The notes under the pieces were generated by a model. That model searched no databases. It worked only from the letters and a program-made list of their open reading frames with translations, and had not been told where the DNA came from. The position numbers and the translations under genes are program-made. This document shows, piece by piece, positions 1 through 8,221 of a stretch of 22,977 nt of DNA. Where the stretch lies: the NCBI GenBank assembly GCA_002470605.1, contig DKND01000091.1, forward strand, positions 1-22,977, given 5' to 3'. This DNA comes from Opitutia bacterium UBA7397. Its GTDB lineage: Bacteria > Verrucomicrobiota > Verrucomicrobiia > Opitutales > UBA953. Every line of letters starts with the position of its first letter. Position 1 is the first letter of the stretch.

Positions 1-46
1 AAGACCAGATTTATGTCGATGATAGCCGTATTTAATCACTAATTTT

Positions 47-2377
47 ATGGAGCAACCAAATCCTACGCCCGAAAAACCACCAGCCGAAGGCAACTCTCGG
101 GGCGGTCGGGCTTACGGTTCCTATGGTAATCAAGGAAATTACGGTAGCGGCTACGGTTCCTACGGTGCCGGCAATTACGGCGGTGGTAACCCCGGCTACG
201 AAAATCCCAGGTATGGCAATGCCAGTTACGGCTACGGTCGTTATGGGGCGGGCGAAGCTGCTAACCCGATCACGGCTTACCTCGCCATGTTGCGCGAGCG
301 CTTCTGGTGGATCATCCTTTCGTCGCTCATTTTCGTCACCGTCGGCCTGCTTTTTACCTATAACACGATGCCCGAATACCGGGCCACGGGACGGCTGCGA
401 ATCTTTCGTCTGACGCCTAATATCGGCGGCGGGAATTCCGCGGCGGACGATAATTTCAAGATTGTCTCCAATGACGACTTCTTCACCGCGGTCGAAGCGA
501 TGCGGAGCGCGGTCATCATCGAAGGTGTTTCCAAGCGCCTCACTACGGCGGAAAAAAAGATGGTACTCGAGCCATACCAGGCGGGCAATGTTTTCAGCGG
601 CCCCTTGACGGAACAAGAGGTTTTCGCCCGTCAGCGCGGCGTCAATCCGCAGCGTCAGACTTTGGTGGTTAACGTCGAGTTTACGCACCCGAATCGCGAC
701 CTGGCCCGCCAGGTGGCACGGTTATTTTGCGAAGCGATTCAGAAGTACAGCGAAGACGAACGTCTGACGATTACTAACCCGCTTGTCGAAAAGGCCCGTA
801 TCGAAATCGAGTCATTGGAAGATAAGGTACGGAAGCTTTACGAGCAGAAGAATGAGATTATCCGGAATCAGAAGCTGCTCTCGATTGCGAAAGACACCAA
901 CACCCTTACGGCTGAACGCGCGGTTTTGGTGAAGGACCGCGAAGAGGCCCGGAAGCAGATTGACGAGCTGGAAATCATCTGCGCCCTCATTCAGGAATAT
1001 AAAAAATCTGGGAAAGATCCGTATGACCTGGCTCAAGTCCGCACGGATGAGCGAGTGGCGACGCTGGTCTCCAAGGTCACCGACCTGAAGGTGACTCTCA
1101 GTACGATGGAAAAGAAGTATACGGACCAGCATCCTACGCTAATCTTGAATCGCGAGCAGCTCGACCAGACCCGCAAGGAGTTGGACCAGGCGGTCATTCT
1201 TTCGGTTAATCGGATTCAGGCGTCATTGCAGAATGCCAAATCGCGGTCGGAAGCGATTATCCGGAATCTAAGCACGAAAGAAGACGAGATTTCCAAGCTT
1301 CAAGCCGCCAACGTGGAGTTGGAGCGGGTCGATAAGGACGTACGTGCCAGCGAAGAATTCCTGAGCCGTTTGAAATTAAGCTATGAAGAGGCCAAGCTCC
1401 GATCTTCGACCTCGGGCACGAGCACTTCCATCCGCGTGCTCGACATGCCGTCGGTAGCTGACAAGCCCATCAACAAGAATTACTACTTCAATGCCTTGAT
1501 GGGGTTGGGCTTGGGCGTTTTCTTCGGAGTAGGTCTCATCGTCCTGATGGGTACCTTCGATGACCGTATCAAGTCCGCCAGAGATGTCGAAGGCGGCCTC
1601 GGCCTACCGTTGTTAGGCACGGTGCCTAAAGTGGAAGTCACAACGGGACCGGATCGCGCTTTGCTCGCCCGTCAGGACAAGGACAAGATCGCGTCGGAAG
1701 CTATTCGCGCCCTCTACTCCGCGATGAAGGTCAATCCGGCGATTACTTCCAGCAAGGTATTCCTGGTCACTTCTACGCGACCCAGCGAAGGTAAGACTTT
1801 TATTGCGACGAACTTGGCGCTGACTTTCGCACAGCATGCCGAACGCGTCCTGATCATCGATGCCGACCTTCGCTTGCCTAACGTCGGACCTTCGCTCGGT
1901 TTCACGGGCGATGCAGGCATCAGTCGATGGTTTAACGGTGAAATGACGTTGGATGAAGCCATCGTGAAGGAGGTGGCTCCTGGGCTTGACGTACTTCCGG
2001 TTGGTATGAGCTGCAAAAACCCGACTCAGGTCATCAATAACCCCAAGTTCACGGCGATGATCGAGGAATTACGCGGCCGCTACGACCGTATCTTCATCGA
2101 CTCTCCGCCAATCGGCGCCGTGTCCGACGCGCTGCACGTGCTTCCGAAGGTGGATGGCGTCTTGTATGTCGTACGATTTAATATCGTTAATATGCGCAAC
2201 GCGCTGTCGTGTCTGGCTCGTTTGCGCGAAGCAGGTGCACCCCTGCTGGGCGTAGTACTCAATCGCATGTCTATCCGGATGGCGTCGACTTACACCGACA
2301 CTTACGATTCTTCGTATCGGAAGTATTACACCGATGCCACCGAGGCTCCGGCCGCCGAGGATACGCCCAAGGCTTGA
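47..2377 (+). CDS. Wzc-like polysaccharide co-polymerase / bacterial tyrosine autokinase (BY-kinase)
   Basis: Inner-membrane protein of 776 residues that would control chain length and export of a surface or exopolysaccharide and autophosphorylate on tyrosine. Order of parts: a Gly/Tyr-rich cytoplasmic tail (about 19-69), TM1 (about 87-107), a Wzz-type periplasmic domain with long coiled coils (about 110-470), TM2 (about 480-503), then a cytoplasmic kinase domain. The kinase has Walker A PSEGKT (K583), Walker A' IIDAD (D605, D607) and Walker B FIDSPP (D685). The C-terminal tyrosine cluster is Y749, Y753, Y757, Y760 and Y761. Kinase and adaptor are fused, as in proteobacterial Wzc. The ATG at 47 follows an AT-rich leader with no Shine-Dalgarno. 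Polysaccharide genes may lie upstream, outside the window. The call is firm; the polysaccharide is unknown. Confidence 0.93.
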   Translation: MEQPNPTPEKPPAEGNSRGGRAYGSYGNQGNYGSGYGSYGAGNYGGGNPGYENPRYGNASYGYGRYGAGEAANPITAYLAMLRERFWWIILSSLIFVTVGLLFTYNTMPEYRATGRLRIFRLTPNIGGGNSAADDNFKIVSNDDFFTAVEAMRSAVIIEGVSKRLTTAEKKMVLEPYQAGNVFSGPLTEQEVFARQRGVNPQRQTLVVNVEFTHPNRDLARQVARLFCEAIQKYSEDERLTITNPLVEKARIEIESLEDKVRKLYEQKNEIIRNQKLLSIAKDTNTLTAERAVLVKDREEARKQIDELEIICALIQEYKKSGKDPYDLAQVRTDERVATLVSKVTDLKVTLSTMEKKYTDQHPTLILNREQLDQTRKELDQAVILSVNRIQASLQNAKSRSEAIIRNLSTKEDEISKLQAANVELERVDKDVRASEEFLSRLKLSYEEAKLRSSTSGTSTSIRVLDMPSVADKPINKNYYFNALMGLGLGVFFGVGLIVLMGTFDDRIKSARDVEGGLGLPLLGTVPKVEVTTGPDRALLARQDKDKIASEAIRALYSAMKVNPAITSSKVFLVTSTRPSEGKTFIATNLALTFAQHAERVLIIDADLRLPNVGPSLGFTGDAGISRWFNGEMTLDEAIVKEVAPGLDVLPVGMSCKNPTQVINNPKFTAMIEELRGRYDRIFIDSPPIGAVSDALHVLPKVDGVLYVVRFNIVNMRNALSCLARLREAGAPLLGVVLNRMSIRMASTYTDTYDSSYRKYYTDATEAPAAEDTPKA
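101..253 (+). repeat. Gly/Tyr-rich low-complexity coding segment in the BY-kinase N-terminus
   Basis: Codons 19-69 of the kinase gene form degenerate repeats of the type GSYG, NYG and GYG. Eleven tyrosines (23, 26, 32, 36, 39, 44, 51, 56, 61, 63, 66) occur in 44 residues, and ten are followed directly by glycine. Asn, Ser and Gly fill the rest, with few charges. The segment precedes TM1, so it should lie in the cytoplasm beside the kinase domain. Wzc proteins normally have only a short N-terminal tail here. Confidence 0.85.
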
Positions 2378-2385
2378 TCACGTTG

Positions 2386-3159
2386 ATGCGCCTCCTCGTC
2401 CTATCGCTGGTCACCCTCGGGTTGGTCGCCTGTCAGAACGCTCCGGTTACCGGTCGTTCCCAATTCATTATGGTCAACGAATCGGAGGTCGCTTCGATGT
2501 CTTCGGGCGAGTTCTCCAAGATGAAAAAGTTGCCGAATGACGCGCGCCTGGCGAAAATCAAGGAAATCGGTCTCAAGATTGTCGCCTCCGCCCGGCGCGA
2601 TGACCGCAGCGGAGTCTTGCCGCCGGCATCGAAGTGGGAGTTTGCGGTCATTGATGATAAGAGCCCTAATGCCTTCGCGATGCCAGGCGGGAAGATTGGT
2701 TTTAATTCCGGCATGTTCCCCTACGCCCCGACGGATGATGATATCGCGGTCATTCTCGGCCACGAAGTTTCGCACGTCATCTGCCGACATGGTGCCGAAC
2801 GTATTTCTCAAGGCCTCGGCGTCGCGATGGTCGCGGCGATCACCGATGAGGCGACGAAGAATAAATCAGCCCAAACAAGGGCGACCTGGATGGCTGCCGT
2901 CGGGGTGGGTGCCCAAGTCGGCATTCTTCTTCCTTTCAGCCGAAGTCACGAGTCCGAGGCCGATCACCTCGGTTTGATGTTCATGGCCCGGGCGGGCTAC
3001 AATCCGGACGCGGCGCCGGCCTTTTGGGCTCGTTTCGCCAAGATAGGTGGCTCACGCCCACCCGAGTTCCTTTCGACGCACCCAGCGGACGCCACACGCA
3101 TCAAACAGCTGCAAGGTTGGCTTCCTGAGGCCCGGGCCCAGATGCCAAGTAAGCCTTAG
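2386..3159 (+). CDS. M48-family zinc metalloprotease, predicted lipoprotein
   Basis: Predicted periplasm-facing lipoprotein protease of 257 residues. The N-terminus is a lipoprotein signal with lipobox L-V-A-C (C16 becomes the lipidated residue). The catalytic zinc motif is HEVSH (H126, E127, H130) in the context GHEVSHVICRHG, and the third ligand lies in ESEADHLG (E191). This matches peptidase family M48 (LoiP/YggG and BepA relatives), whose members act in outer-membrane and envelope quality control. It lacks the C-terminal TPR region of BepA, so it resembles the shorter LoiP type. The ATG at 2386 is chosen because the signal peptide begins there; a longer open frame overlaps the kinase gene. 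It starts 8 bp after the kinase stop, so co-transcription is likely. The natural substrate is unknown. Confidence 0.9.
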   Translation: MRLLVLSLVTLGLVACQNAPVTGRSQFIMVNESEVASMSSGEFSKMKKLPNDARLAKIKEIGLKIVASARRDDRSGVLPPASKWEFAVIDDKSPNAFAMPGGKIGFNSGMFPYAPTDDDIAVILGHEVSHVICRHGAERISQGLGVAMVAAITDEATKNKSAQTRATWMAAVGVGAQVGILLPFSRSHESEADHLGLMFMARAGYNPDAAPAFWARFAKIGGSRPPEFLSTHPADATRIKQLQGWLPEARAQMPSKP

Positions 3160-3180
3160 GCAGTCAGCCTCGGTGCTTGC

Positions 3181-4986
3181 TTAGCGGATGGGCTTTGCGG
3201 GACAGCTTAAATAAACGCCCTTGGGGTCGTTGAGTGCCCGTAGGGAACGCAGGATTTCAAGATGGGAGCGCAAGAAGAGGAGGGCGGGGTCGTTACCCGA
3301 GGACTTCGCAAACAGGGGCGACTCATTATCGTCGTTGGAAAGGATTTTTTGCAGGAAATTTTCCCGGCCGGAGTGCAGGCTGGGAACTTGGACGATTTCG
3401 ATGGAACTTAATTTAGCCATTTGACCTGCCAGTTTGATCGCATCGCGTAGGCCGCCGAAGCGATCGATGAGTTTGATCTCCTTCGCCATACTCCCAATCC
3501 AGACGCGGCCCTGGGCGATTTCGTGTACGTCATCGCGGGTCATTTTTCGTCCTTCAGCCACGATCTTGAGAAAATCTTCGTAGACCCCGTCGACCATGAT
3601 CTGAATGACGGCTAATTCTTCGGGACTGGCGGCGCGGTGCATCTCCAAAAGGTCGGCGTAACGGGCCGTCTTCACACCATCGGTGCCTAAGCTGATTTTC
3701 TTAGCCAGTTCTTCATAATTAAAATGTAAGCCGAAGACCCCGATCGAACCTGTGATGGTGGAGGGGTCTGCCATGATGACGCTGCCTTTGGCGGCGATGT
3801 AATAGCCCCCGCTGGCGGCCACATCGCCCATGGAGACCACCACCGGAAGGCCTTTGGCACGAAGGAGGCTGACCTCTCGGGCGACGATATCGCTCGCAAA
3901 GGCCGAACCACCCGGGCTGTTTACCCGAAGGACGATGGCTTTGACGTGTTCATCGCCGCGTAGTAGGCGAAGGTCATGGGCGAGACGATCGCCGCCGACA
4001 TCTTCAGGCGAACCCCAACCGTCGACGATTTCCCCTTCGGCGTAAACGACAGCGACGCGGCCACCCCCTTGCGGGAATTTTACCTTATTGGCATATTTAC
4101 TGAGCGAAACTTGGCGAAAGGAGGTATTGCTCTCGTCGGCTCCAGCCCCGGCCTTACGCATGCGATCGATGAGTTCATCTCGTTGGAGGACGCCGTCGAC
4201 AAGCTTCAGGTTCAAGGCTTTTTCGGCATTAAAAACGCCACCGGTATTGGCGGCGCGGATGAGGGCGGCCTGCGAGAGCTTACGTGCGGAAGCGACATCC
4301 GCGACGACGCGCTTCCAAATATTACCGAGCAAGAGCTCCTCTTGTTCACGGGCGGGCTCGCTCATGTGATCCCCTAGGAAAGGCTCGACGGCGGATTTAT
4401 ACTTGCCGACTTTCGTGACCTGGACGCCGACGCCGAGCCGTTTAAAGGTTTCACCATAATACATATTGAACGACGCCAGTCCCTTGAATTCGACTTCTCC
4501 GGCCGGATGGAGGTAAATTTTATCAGCAATGCTGGCCATATAGAATTCGCCTTGGGAGCCGTTTTCGATCCAGGCGATGACCGGCTTGCCGGTCTTTTTG
4601 AAATCAAGGATGGCTTGGCGTAATTCGGTTTTTTGCACCAAACCGGCTTGGAGGTGACCGGAGAGCAGTAGGCCCACGATATTTTTATCTTTCGCGGCAA
4701 GATCGACGGCTTCTAAAGCGCGGAGCAAGTCCAGGGTCGGGCCGGTGCCGCCGCCAAATAAATCACTCAATCCAGGGGTGCCGAAGGCGGGGGTGTCATT
4801 AATGCTGAGGTCATTGCCGATCACCAAGATGCTCTTAGGCTTGACGACGGCGGCGGTGGTCTCAGGCCGATTGCCGGCAGAACTTACAAGGGCGACGACC
4901 GCGATCACGATCAGGATGCAAGCCGCCATGCCGGCGATGAATGTGCCAAGGGCAGAGGCGAGGACGGATTTAAAAAAATCTTTCAT
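3181..4986 (-). CDS. sppA: Signal peptide peptidase SppA, 67K type
   Basis: Membrane-anchored serine/lysine protease (family S49) that degrades cleaved signal peptides. From the ATG at 4986 it has 601 residues: one TM helix (about 13-35), an N-terminal S49 half and a C-terminal S49 half, the tandem arrangement of the 67K type. The general-base lysine is K197 in GKYKSAVEPF and the nucleophile is S361 in NSPGGSAFAS, at the spacing expected for E. coli-type SppA. The frame extends 23 codons upstream, but those residues are basic and proline-rich and precede the usual MKxFFKxVLA start, so 4986 is preferred. It converges on the M48 gene with only 21 bp between stops. The function is well supported. 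Confidence 0.93.
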   Translation of the reverse strand: MKDFFKSVLASALGTFIAGMAACILIVIAVVALVSSAGNRPETTAAVVKPKSILVIGNDLSINDTPAFGTPGLSDLFGGGTGPTLDLLRALEAVDLAAKDKNIVGLLLSGHLQAGLVQKTELRQAILDFKKTGKPVIAWIENGSQGEFYMASIADKIYLHPAGEVEFKGLASFNMYYGETFKRLGVGVQVTKVGKYKSAVEPFLGDHMSEPAREQEELLLGNIWKRVVADVASARKLSQAALIRAANTGGVFNAEKALNLKLVDGVLQRDELIDRMRKAGAGADESNTSFRQVSLSKYANKVKFPQGGGRVAVVYAEGEIVDGWGSPEDVGGDRLAHDLRLLRGDEHVKAIVLRVNSPGGSAFASDIVAREVSLLRAKGLPVVVSMGDVAASGGYYIAAKGSVIMADPSTITGSIGVFGLHFNYEELAKKISLGTDGVKTARYADLLEMHRAASPEELAVIQIMVDGVYEDFLKIVAEGRKMTRDDVHEIAQGRVWIGSMAKEIKLIDRFGGLRDAIKLAGQMAKLSSIEIVQVPSLHSGRENFLQKILSNDDNESPLFAKSSGNDPALLFLRSHLEILRSLRALNDPKGVYLSCPAKPIR

Positions 4987-5029
4987 GAGCTTAGGGTTGG
5001 GGCGCTTGGGGTAAGGATTTGCTCGAACT

Positions 5030-5059
5030 GTATTAGGGTGCCGACTTTTCGCCAATCAA
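5030..5059 (-). promoter_or_regulatory. Possible sigma70-type promoter for sppA
   Basis: Reading the minus strand, TTGATT (5059-5054), an 18-nt spacer and TAATAC (5035-5030) precede the sppA start at 4986 by about 43 nt. The match to consensus is moderate (4/6 and 3/6), so this is suggestive only. Confidence 0.3.
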
Positions 5060-5121
5060 AAGAGGCAAGATTGTTTCAGGTTTCCGCTCGTTTCCGTCCT
5101 AGACCAAGTTAACCTGAGCCC

Positions 5122-6570
5122 ATGCTCGAGTCTTCACAGGATGCTGGTGCGGCCACTTCACGCAAGGCGCTGACGATCAACTTGGACCGTTCCGCGTATG
5201 GGGCCTTCGCCGAAATCGGCGCAGGGCAGGAAGTCGTCCGACACTTTTTCAAAGCCGGCGGCGCTTCGGGTACCGTGGCCAAGAGCATGTCGGCCTACGA
5301 TATGCGCGTAAGCGACGCCATTTACGGTCACCCGCGCCGTTATGTTTCCCGAGAACGTTTGGAGCAGATGCTGAATCACGAATATGGCTTGCTGGTCGAT
5401 CGGCTGGCTTCAGAGCGAGGGCCGCAGACGAGATTTTTTGCCTTTGCCGATACGGTGGCCACGACGCCCCATGACGAAAAAGGGCAGGGACACTCCTGGA
5501 TTGGAATGCGCTTCCAGTCGGAGCCGCTCTCGCCGCCCAGCGAGGTTCTGATACACCTCCGTCTGTGGGATAAGGATGCGAATCGCCAGCAAGATGCGCT
5601 GGGTGTGGTCGGTGTAAACCTTATCCACGCGTCTCTTAATTCACGTGCCAGTGTCGACGAATTCCTGCTCGCCTTGGTGGATGAGGTGGGGGTGAAACGC
5701 GTCGAGGTCGAGTTCGCCCATTTCTCGGGTCCCGCCTTTAACGCTTTTGATAATCGGGCTACGGCGTTGCGTCTCGTCCGGCTGGGCTTGACGGATGCGG
5801 TTTTATTCGGGCCGGAGGGGAATCCGGAAGTCCCGAGCGAATACCTTTATAAAAAATCCGTCCTCGTAGCACGGGGTACGTTCCGCCCCGTGTCTTTGGT
5901 GAACGAAGATATGTTGGCCTGCGCGATGCGCAGCTTGCCGGACGCCGGTACGGACGTCCTGCCTCTTTTTGAGATGTGCATCGGAGCCGACCCGCATCCG
6001 GAATCGGAATTGATTGATCGCATCCGTCTGGTGGGAGCGATGCAGCATCCGCTTTTAGTCACGCGCCATCGAGGCTGGTATCGAATGCCCGCTTATTTTC
6101 GTATGCACACGACGGGTAGCATTACGTTGGTCGCCGGCATGAACAACCTTGTCGATCTATTTAACCCGGAACACTACGTCCACCTCGAGGGCGGCGTCTT
6201 GGAGTCTTGCGGGCGGCTCTTTAAGGACGGGGTGCGGGTTATGGTGTACCCGATGCGCGGCGATCAGCTCCGCCGGCTGGTGCTCGACCCGGTAGCCTGT
6301 AAAGTCTGCTTTCCGGAAAGTTACAGCGTCGACGAAAAAGCCATCGCTACCGCTAACGACATTCAGATGCGACCAAGCGTTTCCGGACTATTCCAGCACC
6401 TGCTGAATAACGGTTTTCTGGTGCCGATTACCGGCGCCGACCCCATTGCCATGGCTTGCCAGCCTCGAACCTTAGCTGATCGGATTCGCACGGGTACGCC
6501 AGGATGGGAGCAAGAAGTGCCGCCTGCGGTGGCGATCGCGATCAAAAGCCTCAAGCTCTGGTCCGTCTGA
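5122..6570 (+). CDS. Conserved protein of unknown function (often mislabelled nicotinate-nucleotide adenylyltransferase or TonB-dependent receptor)
   Basis: Soluble-looking protein of 482 residues with no signal peptide or TM helix. It resembles a widespread family of about 480 residues (remembered from cyanobacteria, Bacteroidota, Chlorobi and PVC bacteria) by its opening NLDRSAYGAFAEIGAGQE, then GGASGTVAKSMSAYDM and RYVSRERLEQML, then FFAFADTVA. Database names such as nicotinate-nucleotide adenylyltransferase or TonB-dependent receptor have been attached to it, but I see neither the HxGH motif of nucleotidyltransferases nor a beta-barrel or TonB box. The function is unknown. The ATG at 5122 lacks a Shine-Dalgarno. 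The gene is divergent from sppA across a short gap and is followed 3 bp later by a membrane protein gene, so the two are probably co-transcribed. Family recognition is from memory. Confidence 0.75.
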   Translation: MLESSQDAGAATSRKALTINLDRSAYGAFAEIGAGQEVVRHFFKAGGASGTVAKSMSAYDMRVSDAIYGHPRRYVSRERLEQMLNHEYGLLVDRLASERGPQTRFFAFADTVATTPHDEKGQGHSWIGMRFQSEPLSPPSEVLIHLRLWDKDANRQQDALGVVGVNLIHASLNSRASVDEFLLALVDEVGVKRVEVEFAHFSGPAFNAFDNRATALRLVRLGLTDAVLFGPEGNPEVPSEYLYKKSVLVARGTFRPVSLVNEDMLACAMRSLPDAGTDVLPLFEMCIGADPHPESELIDRIRLVGAMQHPLLVTRHRGWYRMPAYFRMHTTGSITLVAGMNNLVDLFNPEHYVHLEGGVLESCGRLFKDGVRVMVYPMRGDQLRRLVLDPVACKVCFPESYSVDEKAIATANDIQMRPSVSGLFQHLLNNGFLVPITGADPIAMACQPRTLADRIRTGTPGWEQEVPPAVAIAIKSLKLWSV

Positions 6571-6573
6571 GCG

Positions 6574-7179
6574 ATGTCCGAACCCCTTACTTCATTGCCT
6601 CCGGGTCAAGCTACGGAGCTTTCACTTTCGATCGAAAGGGCGTATCGGGAGGCTTTGGTCATCGATCGGCTTGGCTCTCTCTGGGCTTTGATTCTCGCAA
6701 AATGCTTCTTGGCGCAGTGGGCAATCGGGCGCTTCTCGGTTCCCGTGAACGGTCTGATTTATATTTGGACGCTGACGCTCGCGATGGCGCTCGTAGCTTC
6801 GGCCTATTATCTGCACGCGCATCGCCTGGCCTTCCGTTTTTTCCCGACGCAGGTGAGGGTGGCCTCCTCCGGATTGGTAGGTCTCGTGGCGGCATTGGGG
6901 TTCGTGGCGTATGCACATTGGGGTCTGGGCTTAACCGGGCTTGCCGCCACGGCTGGATTATCCGCCGCCATGCTCGGAAGCTGGTCATTAATCCAGGCAT
7001 CTTTGCGTCGGGCATGGGAGCCGCTGATGGGTGCCTTGGTCTGGTGGGGAATCGCCCTGACGTCTCTGCACGGCGGGGATGTCGACGCCCTGTTATGGTT
7101 AGGCTTAGGCTTCCTCTTTGCTCAGGCCCTGCCCGGCTTCATGCTTTCTCTGCGGATGGCTCGCGAGCAACGCGTCTAG
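6574..7179 (+). CDS. Hypothetical multi-pass membrane protein
   Basis: Not a family I recognise. The 201-residue product has a hydrophilic N-terminus of about 35 residues and then roughly five or six hydrophobic helices: near 36-55 (LWALILAKCFLAQ), 60-85, 90-115, 118-145 and a long pair near 150-195. No enzymatic motif is visible. The start ATG is 4 nt after the preceding stop, which argues for an operon with the 482-residue unknown. The TAG stop (7177-7179) directly abuts the stop of the convergent LysR gene, with no base between them. It could be a transporter-like or sensory membrane subunit, but nothing in the sequence decides this. Confidence 0.75.
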   Translation: MSEPLTSLPPGQATELSLSIERAYREALVIDRLGSLWALILAKCFLAQWAIGRFSVPVNGLIYIWTLTLAMALVASAYYLHAHRLAFRFFPTQVRVASSGLVGLVAALGFVAYAHWGLGLTGLAATAGLSAAMLGSWSLIQASLRRAWEPLMGALVWWGIALTSLHGGDVDALLWLGLGFLFAQALPGFMLSLRMAREQRV

Positions 7180-8082
7180 TCAGGCCGCGTGTTCTTTACC
7201 GCCGGCGCTGTTCAATAAGTGTGTCATGAAACGTTTCATGGCCGGAGTGAGAACGCGTCCTTTGCGATGTAAGATGGCAAGAGGGCGGGCGACGCGTCGG
7301 TCGCGAAGGCGGAGCATCACGAGGCTGCCTTGCTCCACTTCTTGCCGGATTGTCCCTTCGGGCACCAATGCGACGCCCGCATCCACTTCGACGGCGCGCT
7401 TCAGGGTTTCGATATTATCAAATTCCATCGATGGCTCTAGTTCGATGCGTTGTTCGCGGAAGAACTGATCCAGGGCTTTGCGCGTCGGCATGTCTTGGTC
7501 GAAGCCGATGAATTTACCGCCCTGCAGTTCGATCAGGTCGATTTCTTTCTTGCCCGCGAGCTTGTGGCGTGGCGAGCAGATGGCCACCAGTTGGTCTTCC
7601 ATGAACGGGATGATTTCCACTTGGCGGACTTTTTGCGGGAAGGCCACCAAGCCAAAATCTACGGCATTGGAAATCACGTCTTCGTAGACGAGGTTGGAGC
7701 GACGGTATTCCACCCTTACGTTCACGTGCGGGAATTCCTGCATGAAACTTTTTACATGTGGCGGCAGTTCGTGCAGGCCGATGGAGACGATTGAGGAAAT
7801 GTGTACGGTGCCGCTGACGACTTTACGCATCTCTTGCATTTCGCTGACGACTTGTTCGTAGCGGTTAAGGATATCCTTGGAGGCCTCATAGAGGCTCCGG
7901 CCTTCGCGCGTTAGGCGAAACTGCTTCTGGCTGCGGTCGACGATGAGCACGTTAAAGTGTTTTTCCATCGAACGGAGCTGCTGGCTGACGGCCGACTGCG
8001 TGATGGCGTTTAATTTGGCAGCCTTGGAGAAGCTCTCGTTATCGACGAGGTCACGGAAGATCTTCAGGTTTTCGATGTGCAT
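7180..8082 (-). CDS. LysR-family transcriptional regulator (CysL/CysB-like effector domain)
   Basis: Cytoplasmic DNA-binding regulator of 300 residues. The winged helix-turn-helix fills the first 60 residues (FSKAAKLNAITQSAVSQQL), followed by the linker helix and a periplasmic-binding-protein-like effector domain (about 90-295) of the CysL/CysB type. The start at 8082 (MHIENLK) is preferred over the ATG five codons upstream at 8097 because LysR proteins typically open with M-x-I-E-x-L and because a plausible -10 box overlaps the upstream region. It is divergent from the yggS gene, and LysR regulators often control a divergent neighbour and themselves, so yggS-recN is a candidate target. The ligand is unknown. 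Confidence 0.9.
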   Translation of the reverse strand: MHIENLKIFRDLVDNESFSKAAKLNAITQSAVSQQLRSMEKHFNVLIVDRSQKQFRLTREGRSLYEASKDILNRYEQVVSEMQEMRKVVSGTVHISSIVSIGLHELPPHVKSFMQEFPHVNVRVEYRRSNLVYEDVISNAVDFGLVAFPQKVRQVEIIPFMEDQLVAICSPRHKLAGKKEIDLIELQGGKFIGFDQDMPTRKALDQFFREQRIELEPSMEFDNIETLKRAVEVDAGVALVPEGTIRQEVEQGSLVMLRLRDRRVARPLAILHRKGRVLTPAMKRFMTHLLNSAGGKEHAA

Positions 8083-8099
8083 GGTGGTGCTGACCATGA

Positions 8100-8128
8100 T
8101 TAATAAATCTAATGGGTTTTGGCTTCAA
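8100..8128 (-). promoter_or_regulatory. Candidate promoter of the LysR gene
   Basis: On the minus strand, TTGAAG (8128-8123), a 17-nt spacer and TATTAA (8105-8100) each match sigma70 consensus at 4 of 6 positions. Transcription would begin near 8093. That excludes the ATG at 8097 and leaves a leader of about 11 nt before the ATG at 8082. Confidence 0.4.
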
Positions 8129-8185
8129 GTGTAGTTTTACTTATCATGGGGTTGCCTCCTAGGTTCGTCCAGGGGGTAGCCAACG

Positions 8186-8191
8186 TTGACT
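8186..8191 (+). promoter_or_regulatory. TTGACT box (-35-like) upstream of yggS
   Basis: TTGACT ends 30 nt before the yggS start codon. No convincing -10 hexamer is found at 16-18 nt, so this rests on the recurrence of the box at similar distances from other starts in the window. Confidence 0.25.
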
Positions 8192-8221
8192 CCTGCCTCT
8201 TTCTCCTCCCCTCTGGTCTAA

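Noticed and set aside
32..688. Long minus-strand open frame (218 aa) opposite the 5' part of the kinase gene
   Set aside because: It lies wholly antisense to a clearly coding sequence, has shadow-like composition and no recognisable motif. Several similar frames (11907-12683, 13250-13927, 18411-19367) are antisense shadows of mpl, the beta-helix gene and clpC.
2209..2385. Upstream extension of the M48 protease frame
   Set aside because: It overlaps the kinase C-terminus in another frame, whereas ATG 2386 gives a clean lipoprotein signal peptide.
5122..6570. Nicotinate-nucleotide adenylyltransferase or TonB-dependent receptor
   Set aside because: No HxGH or ISSTxxR nucleotidyltransferase motif, no signal peptide, TonB box or plug domain is visible.
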